A stretch of DNA of 60,378 nt from Tissierella sp. (GTDB lineage: Bacteria; Bacillota; Clostridia; Tissierellales; Tissierellaceae), in assembly GCA_012735585.1 (NCBI GenBank), contig JAAYGX010000118.1, positions 1 through 60,378 on the forward strand, in the 5' to 3' direction. The notes below the pieces were generated by a model. The model had not been told where the DNA came from. It searched no databases and was given only the letters and a program-made list of their open reading frames with translations. Below, piece after piece: positions 17,798 through 26,415 of this stretch; positions within the stretch are counted from its first letter, which is position 1; each line of letters starts with the position of its first letter. The translations under genes and the position numbers were made by a program.

Positions 17798-19585
17798 TTA
17801 CACCCTATTTATTGGCAGCTCAATACTAACTTTTGTCCCTTCATTTAATCTACTAGAAAGGTTTAAATTACCATTATGTGCATCTACAATTTCCTTGGCT
17901 ATGGATAGTCCTAATCCCGTTCCTCCAAGCTCTCTACTGCGTCCTTTTTCTACTCTATAAAATCTTTCAAATATCCTTTTTTGATCTACTTCCGAAATTC
18001 CAATGCCATTGTCTTTAATAGTTATTACTGCATTTTCATCTTCAAGGTGACAGTTAATATCTATCTCTCCGTTGGATTCTGTGTATTTATTTGCATTGGA
18101 TAATAAATTTAATATTACCTGTTCAATACCATCTTTATCCACTGTAATTTTTGGTAAATTTTCTTCTATATTTAGATTTATTTTTTGATTTTTTTCTTTA
18201 AATGATAAATCTAGCTTTATAATCGAATCCTTTATTGTATCTTCTAATGAGATATCTGCCTTTTTCCACTTTGTTTTTTGGTAGTCTAAATTTGAAAGTT
18301 GAAGCAAATCCCGAACAAGTCTAGCCATTCTATCACACTCTGAATCTATAACACCCAAGAATCGTTCGCTTAGTTCTCTATCTAATTCACTATCAATAAG
18401 GGTTTCTGTATAAGACTTTATAGTGGTTATAGGTGTTTTTAATTCATGGGATACATTGGCCACAAACTCTTTTCTTATATTATCTAGTTTATGCTCATTG
18501 GTTATATCTTGAAACACAATAATTAAACCACTGATACCACCTTCTTCATTTTTAAAAGGGGCGTGCTTTACCTTGTAAAATTCATCACCCATGCCAATAA
18601 TTTCACTACCTTCTAAATCTTCTTGATTTTGGTAGTCAATATTTCCTAAGTTGATATCTTTTAGATCAAAAGAATTACCTATATTTTGCTCTTTAAGATT
18701 TAAAATATCCATAGCAACCAAATTAGCATGAATTAAATTATTGTCTTTATCAACTGCTATAACTCCTTCAGCCATATACTTAAATATTGTATCTAATTTA
18801 CTTCTTTCTAAATCCATATCATTTATTGTGCTTTTTAACTTTAATGTTAAATAATTGAACATACTTGCCAGCTGGCCAATTTCATCATTAGACTTGACTT
18901 CTACAGATTGATCAAAGTCCCCCTTAGCCATCTTCTCAGCTTTTTTGGTCACATCTCTAATTGGTACTGTTATACTACTAGATATTAAAAAGCCTAATAA
19001 TACAGTAATAGACAATGCCAATATTGTAGCATTGGTCAATATTACCTTAGATTCATTTACGGTATTAAATACATCTGATAAATCAGATGTCATATATAAT
19101 ACCCCTCGAACCTTTCCAGTCTCCGAAATAACTGGGTATACAAAATGTTTATTGGTCCTATCCTCATTTAATTCCTTTATGGCCGCATCTCCTGGCTCTC
19201 CTTGAAATGCATCCAGTATCAGTTCTGGATTCGTGTATTTATAAGAAAGTGCATTTTGTCCTATGATATTTACATTTCTCTTGGACGTTGAAGCTATTAT
19301 TGTCGGTACTTCCTCATCATATATTACATATAAGGATTCTGTAGCTCCTATTCTCCATTCATCTAAATATCCTTGAATCTCTTCTCTATTTTCAAGCCAA
19401 TTATCAGAGGCTATATAGCTGGAGCTACTTTCCAGCGTTACTATATATTGTTCCATATTATTGGTTATATTACTTATTTGTTGTTCCTGTAATCTATCAA
19501 TTATAAACACTCCAACTATTGCCATGGCTATAAAAACAAGCAAAAAATATACTAATACAAATTTCCACTTTATGCTGGAAAACAT
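17798..19585 (-). CDS. walK: Cell-wall sensor histidine kinase WalK
   Basis: 595-residue membrane kinase that controls cell-wall hydrolase genes through WalR. Order: TM1 (8-28), extracellular PAS-like sensor (to about 180), TM2 (about 182-204), HAMP (205-257), PAS (about 262-365), HisKA with phospho-acceptor His380 in VSHELKTPITT, and HATPase with N box NLLSNANKYT and G boxes DNGIGIS and GGTGLGLSIAKEIV. All catalytic motifs are intact. It starts two bases after the walR stop. The intracellular PAS and extracellular loop lengths match WalK. Confidence 0.95.
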   Translation of the reverse strand: MFSSIKWKFVLVYFLLVFIAMAIVGVFIIDRLQEQQISNITNNMEQYIVTLESSSSYIASDNWLENREEIQGYLDEWRIGATESLYVIYDEEVPTIIASTSKRNVNIIGQNALSYKYTNPELILDAFQGEPGDAAIKELNEDRTNKHFVYPVISETGKVRGVLYMTSDLSDVFNTVNESKVILTNATILALSITVLLGFLISSSITVPIRDVTKKAEKMAKGDFDQSVEVKSNDEIGQLASMFNYLTLKLKSTINDMDLERSKLDTIFKYMAEGVIAVDKDNNLIHANLVAMDILNLKEQNIGNSFDLKDINLGNIDYQNQEDLEGSEIIGMGDEFYKVKHAPFKNEEGGISGLIIVFQDITNEHKLDNIRKEFVANVSHELKTPITTIKSYTETLIDSELDRELSERFLGVIDSECDRMARLVRDLLQLSNLDYQKTKWKKADISLEDTIKDSIIKLDLSFKEKNQKINLNIEENLPKITVDKDGIEQVILNLLSNANKYTESNGEIDINCHLEDENAVITIKDNGIGISEVDQKRIFERFYRVEKGRSRELGGTGLGLSIAKEIVDAHNGNLNLSSRLNEGTKVSIELPINRV

Positions 19586-19587
19586 AA

Positions 19588-20277
19588 CTAGCCCCTCCTG
19601 AAATAGTACCCTACTCCCCTTTTAGTCAGTATATACTTAAATTCACCTTTATCGTCTTCGATTTTTTCTCTAAGTCTTCTAACTGTTACGTCTACTGTTC
19701 TAATATCTCCGTAATATTCATATCCCCATACTTCTTCAAGTAATTGTTCTCTAGAAAATACTTGGTTACTAGAAGATGCTAAAAACCTTAAAAGCTCATA
19801 TTCTCTAAGTGTAAGTTCTACTATAGTGCCATTTTTCTTAACTTCATACTTATTTACATCAATAGATAATTCCCCTGAAACGATTAGCTCATTTGCAGCT
19901 TCTTGATTAGAAAAGTTTATCCTTCTAATATTAGCCTTTACTCTAGCAATAAGCTCTCTCATACTAAATGGTTTAACCACATAGTCGTCTGCTCCTAACT
20001 CAAGTCCTAATATTTTATCCACTTCCTCTTCCTTAGCTGTCAACATTATAACTGGAAAATGATATTTGACTCTGATTTCCTTTAAAACCTGAAACCCATC
20101 TTTCTTAGGCATCATTATATCCAGTATTACCAGATCAGGATTCCATTGATGCACTTTATCAATGCCTTCTTGTCCATCATTTGCAGTTTGTACTGTATAT
20201 CCTTCCTTTTCAAGATTGAACTTTATTATGTCAGCAATTTGCTTTTCGTCATCTATAACTAATACCTTACCACTCAT
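19588..20277 (-). CDS. walR: Response regulator WalR
   Basis: 229-residue OmpR/PhoB-type response regulator. Receiver: acidic pair D9-D10, phospho-acceptor Asp53 in VILDIMMPKKDG, Lys in VVKPFS. C-terminal winged helix ends RTVDVTVRRLREKIEDD..YILTKRGVGYYFR. It binds direct repeats of the TGTWAH-N5-TGTWAH type; one perfect copy lies upstream of the M23 peptidase in this window (35118-35134). First gene of the operon, divergent from the cation ATPase. Confidence 0.95.
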   Translation of the reverse strand: MSGKVLVIDDEKQIADIIKFNLEKEGYTVQTANDGQEGIDKVHQWNPDLVILDIMMPKKDGFQVLKEIRVKYHFPVIMLTAKEEEVDKILGLELGADDYVVKPFSMRELIARVKANIRRINFSNQEAANELIVSGELSIDVNKYEVKKNGTIVELTLREYELLRFLASSSNQVFSREQLLEEVWGYEYYGDIRTVDVTVRRLREKIEDDKGEFKYILTKRGVGYYFRRG

Positions 20278-20382
20278 TTATATCACTCCATTTTTTTTAG
20301 CAATGCTTATATAAATTATCTAATAATTATGGATTAAAGTCAATTCATATTAATTCCATATAGCTTATTTAAAAAATAATTA

Positions 20383-20411
20383 TTGCATTTAACATTTAAT
20401 TCCTATATAAT
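20383..20411 (+). promoter_or_regulatory. Promoter of the riboswitch-controlled ATPase
   Basis: TTGCAT, 17-base spacer, TATAAT. Predicted transcription begins near 20418, a few bases before the riboswitch aptamer. Confidence 0.75.
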
Positions 20412-20419
20412 ATAAAATA

Positions 20420-20545
20420 TATAAGGGGAGTAGCTTATAAATCAGTTAGCCGTCAACACGGGAAACCCGGCTAACTACCTACTATCTAGGAAGCAAGACC
20501 TTTGTTTAAGGAAAATATTCTTTAAACAAGGGTCTTTTTTGTTTG
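20420..20545 (+). ncRNA. yybP-ykoY (manganese) riboswitch with terminator platform
   Basis: Conserved family signatures in order: AAGGGGAGTAGC (20423-20434), CCGTCAACACGGGAAACC, CTACTATC and GCAAGACCTTTG. The end of the aptamer (AGACC at 20496) is also the 5' arm of a 17-bp terminator whose 3' arm ends GGGTCT at 20535, followed by T's. The two folds are exclusive, so metal binding would favour read-through: an ON switch. It precedes the P-type ATPase, a usual target class for this riboswitch. Confidence 0.9.
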
Positions 20546-20594
20546 TTTTTTTGTAAATAAGGTATACTAATATTAATTGAGGAGGCATGATAAT

Positions 20595-23279
20595 ATGGAT
20601 TGGTATAAGTTAAGTAAGGATGAGATGATATCTCAACTTGAAACCAACCAAGAAAGCGGTTTAACCAATGATGAAATTACGTCAAGGTTACAAAAGTATG
20701 GTCACAATGAATTACAAGAGGAAGAGGGAAAAAGCTTCCTAACAAAATTAAAGGAGCAGTTTTCAGACTTCCTAATTCTGATTTTAATTGGAGCAGCTAT
20801 CATATCCTTTATTGTCGGTGAAAGAACCGATGCTGTTGTAATTTTAGCAATTGTTTTTATTAACGCACTTTTAGGTATTTACCAGGAAGGTAAAGCTGAA
20901 AAAGCCTTAGAGGCTTTGAAGCAAATGGCATCACCTACTGCTAAAGTTATGAGAAACGGGCATGTAGAAGTAGTTCCTTCAAGTACCTTAGTACCTGGTG
21001 ATATCGTATTATTGGAAGCAGGAGATATAATTCCCGCAGATATAAGACTCGTTGAGTCTTCAAATTTGAAAATTGAAGAAGCTTCACTAACTGGAGAATC
21101 TGTGCCAGTAGAAAAAGATGCCAATTACTCCACATCAGAAGATGCATCATTAGGTGATAGGGAAAATATGGCCTATATGAGCACTATAGTTACTTATGGT
21201 AGAGCTACAGGGGTCATAGTAGAAACTGGACATGGCACTGAAATAGGTAAGATAGCAACTGCCATACAATCCTATGGGGATGAATCCACCCCATTACAAA
21301 AACAATTAAACCAATTGGGTAAATTCTTAGGTATAGCAACTATATTTATTTGTATTGCTGTATTTGCCGTGGGACTTCTTCAAGGTAGAGAAATCCTTGA
21401 GATGTTTATGGTTGCCATATCTTTAGCTGTTGCAGCTATTCCAGAAGGTTTACCTGCTATAGTAACCATTGTATTATCATTAGGTATGAATAAAATGGTT
21501 AGAAGAAATGCAATAGTTAAAAAATTATTAGCTGTTGAAACATTAGGTTCTACAACTGTTATTTGTTCAGATAAGACTGGTACTCTTACCCAAAATGAAA
21601 TGACTGTTGTTAAAGTCTATACAGATGGAAAGATATTAGATATTACTGGAGGCGGATATGAACCAGTAGGTGAATTCAAAGAGGATAATGAAACAATCGA
21701 CCCTAATTCAATAGGTGATTTGGAAACATTATTATCCATTGCGTCATTAGCCAACGATGCCTCCTTGGAAGAAACCCCTGAGGGATATAAAGTGATTGGA
21801 GATCCAACAGAAGGTGCACTTGTTACCTTAGCTGGAAAGGCCAATATCACCAAAAAATCTATAAATGAATCCTATCCAAGGATTGAAGAAATTCCATTTG
21901 ATTCAGCAAGAAAGATGATGACAACTTTTCATAAAAATTATATTCCTGAAAAAATCGTATCTTTCACAAAGGGAGCTCCTGATATCATAATAAATAGATG
22001 TAGTCATATCAGTATTGGTGGAAAAGTTATTCCATTTACTGATGAATTAAAAGCAGAAGTACTAGGAGTAAATAGTACATTCTCTAAATCGGCCCTTAGA
22101 GTATTAGCCGCTGCATATAGAGAATATAATGAATTACCAAAGGATATCTCTCCAGAAAATAATGAAAACAATATGATCTTTGTTGGTCTTGTAGGTATGA
22201 TAGATCCACCGAGACAAGAAGTCAAAGAAGCTATTAAATTATGTAAAAAAGCTGGAATTGACACTATCATGATAACTGGTGACTACAAAGAAACAGCTTT
22301 TGCCATAGCAAAAGATTTAGGCATGGCAGAAAATGAAAGCCAGGCAATGATGGGTGCTGAGCTTGATAAATTAAGTGACGTAGAACTACAAGAAGTAGTT
22401 AAAAATACTAAGGTATTTGCTCGTGTATCTCCAGATCATAAAGTAAGAATCGTGTCTGCCTTAAAGGCTAATGGAGAGGTCACAGCTATGACTGGTGACG
22501 GTGTAAATGATGCCTTGGCACTTAAGAAAGCTGATATTGGTGTATCCATGGGTATTACTGGTACAGATGTTGCCAAAAATACAGCTGAGTTGATTTTAAC
22601 AGATGACAACTTCGCAAGTATCGTTTCTGCAGTAGAAGAAGGTAGAATTATCTATGATAATATTAAGAAATTTGTATTCTTCCTTTTATCATGTAATATT
22701 GGTGAGATTTTAATTGTATTTGTAAGTATATTGTTGAAATTACCAGTTCCATTTTTACCGATACAACTTCTATGGTTAAACTTGGTTACAGATAGTTTCC
22801 CTGCATTGGCTCTAGGTGTTGAAAGTGGGGATCCAGATATTATGGAAAGAATGCCTAGGAATTCTAAAACCTCTATTTTGGATAAACAATTATTCACAGG
22901 AGTTTTGGTCCAAAGTTTGGCAATAGGTGTATCTTCACTATTAGCATATACAACAGCCTTAAGACTATATCCTGACAATTTAACATTAGCTAGAACTATT
23001 ACTTTTGCAACGTTAATAACAGCTGAGTTGTTAAGAGCTTATTCAAGTAGATCACAAAGATACTCCTTATTCAAAATCGGTGTATTTAGCAATAAAACAA
23101 TGGTACTGGGAACTGGATTTTCATTCTTATTGATGCTACTTGTACTATATGTTCCATTTATGCAACCAATATTTGATACGGTATCATTAAGCTTTGTTAA
23201 CTGGCAAACAATTCTATTGTATGCCTTCATACCATTAATCGTTGGTGAATTATATAAGTTTATAGATAGAAAGTTTTAA
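20595..23279 (+). CDS. P-type cation ATPase (Ca2+/Mn2+ exporter, PMR1/SERCA-like)
   Basis: 894-residue P2A-type ATPase that pumps divalent cations out of the cell. Phosphorylation motif DKTGTLTQNE at Asp326, dephosphorylation motif TGES, hinge TGDGVNDALALKKADIG. M4 has AAIPEGLPAIV and M6 has NLVTDSFPALALGVE with the Asn and Asp of calcium pumps. The upstream yybP-ykoY riboswitch implies Mn2+ export or dual Ca2+/Mn2+ use. Start is ATG at 20595 behind GAGGAGG; an in-frame TTG at 20577 lies before that site. It is read toward the origin. Confidence 0.94.
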   Translation: MDWYKLSKDEMISQLETNQESGLTNDEITSRLQKYGHNELQEEEGKSFLTKLKEQFSDFLILILIGAAIISFIVGERTDAVVILAIVFINALLGIYQEGKAEKALEALKQMASPTAKVMRNGHVEVVPSSTLVPGDIVLLEAGDIIPADIRLVESSNLKIEEASLTGESVPVEKDANYSTSEDASLGDRENMAYMSTIVTYGRATGVIVETGHGTEIGKIATAIQSYGDESTPLQKQLNQLGKFLGIATIFICIAVFAVGLLQGREILEMFMVAISLAVAAIPEGLPAIVTIVLSLGMNKMVRRNAIVKKLLAVETLGSTTVICSDKTGTLTQNEMTVVKVYTDGKILDITGGGYEPVGEFKEDNETIDPNSIGDLETLLSIASLANDASLEETPEGYKVIGDPTEGALVTLAGKANITKKSINESYPRIEEIPFDSARKMMTTFHKNYIPEKIVSFTKGAPDIIINRCSHISIGGKVIPFTDELKAEVLGVNSTFSKSALRVLAAAYREYNELPKDISPENNENNMIFVGLVGMIDPPRQEVKEAIKLCKKAGIDTIMITGDYKETAFAIAKDLGMAENESQAMMGAELDKLSDVELQEVVKNTKVFARVSPDHKVRIVSALKANGEVTAMTGDGVNDALALKKADIGVSMGITGTDVAKNTAELILTDDNFASIVSAVEEGRIIYDNIKKFVFFLLSCNIGEILIVFVSILLKLPVPFLPIQLLWLNLVTDSFPALALGVESGDPDIMERMPRNSKTSILDKQLFTGVLVQSLAIGVSSLLAYTTALRLYPDNLTLARTITFATLITAELLRAYSSRSQRYSLFKIGVFSNKTMVLGTGFSFLLMLLVLYVPFMQPIFDTVSLSFVNWQTILLYAFIPLIVGELYKFIDRKF

Positions 23280-23293
23280 GAAATCTTTAACTT

Positions 23294-23333
23294 AAAGAAG
23301 ACTATGGTATAATAACTTAGTCTTCTTTTTTTT
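23294..23333 (+). terminator. Intrinsic terminator
   Basis: 11-bp stem AAAGAAGACTA / TAGTCTTCTTT followed by a T run, just after the ATPase gene. Confidence 0.88.
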
Positions 23334-23361
23334 GAGATAAATTAATACACGGAGGAATTAA

Positions 23362-23850
23362 ATGAATTATAACCTATATAGCGAACTTAACAAAAATATA
23401 TCCTTTTCTAGGGCACAGAGTGAGCTGATTATGCAGCCTAATATGCTAAACCCACAAGGTACAATCCACGGTGGAGAGTTAATGAAGATTATGGACAATA
23501 CTGCTGGTATTGTGGGAAGAAAACATTGTAAGGGAAGATTAGTTACAAAAAGATTTGATGATATTGAGTTTCACAAACCTGTTAATGTTGGTGATATAAT
23601 AACTGTAATTGGCCAATTAATCTACGTTGGAACATCATCAATGGAAATAGTCATTCACATATATGTACATGATTTTGTAGATTTTTCTAATCCAAAATTA
23701 GCTGTTTCTGGTTTTACAACCATGGTTCATTTAGTAGATTGGACACCTAGTAAAGTTCCAGCACTAAAAGTAACTACAAAAGAAGAAGAGATTCTTTATA
23801 AAATAGGTGAAAAGAAACATCTTGAAATAAAACATAAAATAAATAGATAA
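23362..23850 (+). CDS. Hotdog-fold acyl-CoA thioesterase
   Basis: 162-residue thioesterase of the YciA/BACH-like acyl-CoA hydrolase family. The N-terminal motif NPQGTIHGGELMKIMDNTAG holds the helix and catalytic acid typical of these enzymes, and IEFHKPVNVGDII follows. It would hydrolyse short- to medium-chain acyl-CoA in the cytoplasm. GGAGGAATTAA precedes the ATG. It is flanked by terminators and is a single-gene unit. Confidence 0.9.
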   Translation: MNYNLYSELNKNISFSRAQSELIMQPNMLNPQGTIHGGELMKIMDNTAGIVGRKHCKGRLVTKRFDDIEFHKPVNVGDIITVIGQLIYVGTSSMEIVIHIYVHDFVDFSNPKLAVSGFTTMVHLVDWTPSKVPALKVTTKEEEILYKIGEKKHLEIKHKINR

Positions 23851-23853
23851 TTT

Positions 23854-23882
23854 AATAGCTACCTTTATGGTAGCTATTTTTC
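23854..23882 (+). terminator. Intrinsic terminator
   Basis: 10-bp stem AATAGCTACC / GGTAGCTATT, 5-base loop, then T's. Confidence 0.9.
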
Positions 23883-23970
23883 TATATCCCTTCCTCAATC
23901 ATTAATAATTATATGAATCGGAACATATTAATTTAACTAAGCATAGAATAATAAGAGGAAGGTGGTAATA

Positions 23971-25293
23971 GTGAGACGATCAAAATATGACAAGCTTTGT
24001 CCCATATTAAATGCAAAAATCATGGCACAATCAAGTGAAGAAGTGCCTGTTATAGTTCAATTTAAGGAAGATAGCAATAATACAAGACAATCTGTTTTAA
24101 ATCTAACAGAATCCATAGAACCTAATCTACCAATAATTGATGCCTTTTCAGGATATCTTCCAACTAATTTGATTTATAAGCTATCAAGGGATCCTGATAT
24201 CGATTATATTAGTTTTGATTCCAAAGTATATACTCTATTAGATATTGCAAATCAGAGTATGGAAACTTATTTCCCCCATGATAAGGGATTCGAAGGAGAA
24301 GGAGTCACTGTTGCAATTATAGATACAGGAGTTTCTCCACATTATGATTTGGTTAGACCTAGAAATAGAATTATAGGTTTTAAGGATCTTATTGACAATC
24401 AAAGTAGACCATATGATGACAATGGTCACGGCACTCACATAGCAGGCATAATAGCCGGTAATGGATACGCATCTCGAGGAAGATATGTTGGCGTTGCACC
24501 TAAATCCAATATATTGGCAGTTAAGGCTCTTGATAGGAACGGCGGAGGCTCAACCTCTAAAGTTATAGAAGCTATTTCTTATGTGATTGAAACTAAAGAT
24601 CAATATAATACAAAAATAATCAATCTATCTATCGGTACTCCAGCTAATAGTACTTGTGAAAATGATCCATTATGTAAAGCTGTAAATATGGCAATTAAAG
24701 CAGGATTAGTAGTTGTTGTTGCAGCGGGAAATAGTGGCCCTTCTAAGGGAACTATTTTATCACCAGGTACTAATAGAAATGTTATCACCGTAGGAGCTGT
24801 AGATGATAAAAGAACTGTAGATACTTCTGATGATACTATCGCTGATTTTTCAAGCCGTGGTCCTACATTGGATGGTATTAAAAAGCCAGATTTAGTAGCA
24901 CCTGGTGTAAATATTAATTCTTTATCAAGTAATAAACTTGATAGCTATGTTCCATTAAGCGGCACATCTATGGCAACTCCTTTAGTCTCTGGAACTATAG
25001 CATTATTGTTTAACGAATATGGTAATCTAACACCTCTTCAAGTAAAGGCATTACTAATAAATTCTTGTATTGATTTAAAAGATACAGAAGATCATCAAGG
25101 GGCAGGTATGCTAAATCTAAAGAAACTATTTGGAAATGAAAAGTGGACTGATCTTAATAAGATAAATGAGATAGAAAAAATGGAAGATTCTATAGTAAAA
25201 GCAGCTAAGACAAAAACTACTTCCGATTCTGATTTTTTTGAAACTGCCATAATGATTTTGGTTATTTTATTTTTGCTTGATTCTAGAATATAA
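23971..25293 (+). CDS. Subtilisin-like serine protease (S8), no signal peptide
   Basis: 440-residue S8 peptidase with intact Asp118 (AIIDTGVSPH), His153 (DNGHGTHIAG) and Ser333 (GTSMATPLVSG). The first ~90 residues resemble an inhibitor/propeptide-like domain, but no signal peptide is visible. The C-terminus ends with a short hydrophobic segment (ETAIMILVILFLLDSRI), possibly a tail anchor. It is near the intracellular AprX-type group. Start chosen is GTG at 23971 because GAGGAAGGTGG is just upstream. Single-gene unit. Confidence 0.9.
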   Translation: MRRSKYDKLCPILNAKIMAQSSEEVPVIVQFKEDSNNTRQSVLNLTESIEPNLPIIDAFSGYLPTNLIYKLSRDPDIDYISFDSKVYTLLDIANQSMETYFPHDKGFEGEGVTVAIIDTGVSPHYDLVRPRNRIIGFKDLIDNQSRPYDDNGHGTHIAGIIAGNGYASRGRYVGVAPKSNILAVKALDRNGGGSTSKVIEAISYVIETKDQYNTKIINLSIGTPANSTCENDPLCKAVNMAIKAGLVVVVAAGNSGPSKGTILSPGTNRNVITVGAVDDKRTVDTSDDTIADFSSRGPTLDGIKKPDLVAPGVNINSLSSNKLDSYVPLSGTSMATPLVSGTIALLFNEYGNLTPLQVKALLINSCIDLKDTEDHQGAGMLNLKKLFGNEKWTDLNKINEIEKMEDSIVKAAKTKTTSDSDFFETAIMILVILFLLDSRI

Positions 25294-25318
25294 CAGGGCC
25301 CATTATGGACCCTGTTTT
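25292..25318 (+). terminator. Intrinsic terminator
   Basis: Hairpin AACAGGG...CCCTGTT with inner CC/GG pairs and TTTTG after it, starting at the subtilase stop codon. Confidence 0.7.
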
Positions 25319-25363
25319 GTATTATATAGATGTTTTGATGGAGTGAACTCGCCCTCATGTCCA

Positions 25364-26026
25364 CTATAAAGTAAGAAACTGACCATACTTCTTCAGATAC
25401 TCCTGTCTCTCCTTATAATCAGGCAGTATGCTTCCCACAAGTCTCCAAAACGACCTATCGTGATTCATATGCTTTAGATGACAAAGCTCATGAACCACAA
25501 CATAATCTATACACTCTATTGGTGCCATAGCAAGCCTATAGTTAAAGGTTAACTTTCTTTCAGAGCTACAACTGCCCCATCTTGATTTTGATTCGTCTAT
25601 CTTAAATTCCTTTGGAGTAAGTCTTAATTGTTGTTCATATACTTTGATTCTTTCATCTATTATCCTTTTTAAGTTTGAAATATAGTACCTTTTAAGACTA
25701 TTTTTTTGCTCTTCTTCATTTAATCCATCAGTATTTATTAACTGATTCAATGGATATTCCTCGCCAAGAAAAAGAAATTTCCCTTCTCCATCATAGGTCT
25801 TCGGACTAAACTCCGACCTTAACACTTCAAGCTCTTCTAACTTTTTCTTAATTCTATTTCCCAAAGGCTTTACAGCTTCTATTATCTTTTCCTCCGGAGT
25901 ATTATTGGGTGCCTTTATAGTTATAAATCCGCTTGGATCAATACTAATCATCAGCCTTTTTCGCTTCCCATATTGAATATTACATTCTATAGAAAAATCT
26001 TCAAAGTCTATTCTCACATCTATCAT
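25364..26026 (-). CDS. YgjP/M48-like zinc metallopeptidase (DUF45)
   Basis: 220-residue protein of the YgjP-like metallopeptidase family. The zinc motif VVHELCHLKHMNHDRSFW contains HExxH and the third His; KSRWGSCSSERKLTFNYRLAM before it is typical. The natural substrate is unknown; homologues often travel with restriction systems or stand alone. The ribosome site before ATG 26026 is poor (GATAGG too close), so the GTG four codons in could be used. Confidence 0.88.
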   Translation of the reverse strand: MIDVRIDFEDFSIECNIQYGKRKRLMISIDPSGFITIKAPNNTPEEKIIEAVKPLGNRIKKKLEELEVLRSEFSPKTYDGEGKFLFLGEEYPLNQLINTDGLNEEEQKNSLKRYYISNLKRIIDERIKVYEQQLRLTPKEFKIDESKSRWGSCSSERKLTFNYRLAMAPIECIDYVVVHELCHLKHMNHDRSFWRLVGSILPDYKERQEYLKKYGQFLTL

Positions 26027-26101
26027 CCTATCAAATTAATATAGGCTTATTATATATTAGTTTTACTTTAATGTGAAGAATAAGAAAATAATTGATAATC
26101 T

Positions 26102-26281
26102 TCAATTTCTAGTTTTTTTAAATTTATCTTCTTCTTTTTTCTTCATAATATTAATCTCAGCTTCAGTATGGGAGATATCACCAGGCTCAATATTAAGATA
26201 TGTGCCAATAGCCCCGACAAATGAATAGTTCTTTTGCACTAATTTATCAATTTTCGTAAATTTATTGTTTTTCTCATCCAT
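26102..26281 (-). CDS. Small hypothetical protein (59 residues)
   Basis: Unrecognised small protein, MDEKNNKFTKIDKLVQKNYS at its start, with a short hydrophobic patch SFVGAIGTYLNIEPGD and a very basic/acidic charged tail (MKKKEEDKFKKTRN). GAGGTG five bases before the ATG is a good ribosome site. No membrane segment. Codon use looks like the neighbours. It may be co-transcribed with the YgjP-like gene downstream. Confidence 0.6.
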   Translation of the reverse strand: MDEKNNKFTKIDKLVQKNYSFVGAIGTYLNIEPGDISHTEAEINIMKKKEEDKFKKTRN

Positions 26282-26342
26282 AATTTCACCTCATTATTAG
26301 TATGAAATCCTTAATCAAAATTATTCATGGATAAGAAAAATA

Positions 26343-26379
26343 GAGACCTATATGCTAGGTTAACTAACATATAGGCCTC
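26343..26379 (-). terminator. Intrinsic terminator of the nucleotidase gene
   Basis: 12-base arms GAGACCTATATG / CATATAGGCCTC (one mismatch) followed on the minus strand by TATTTTTCTT. Confidence 0.75.
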
Positions 26380-26415
26380 ATTAGGGTATTTTTTATTCAG
26401 TTTTTATATTATCTT

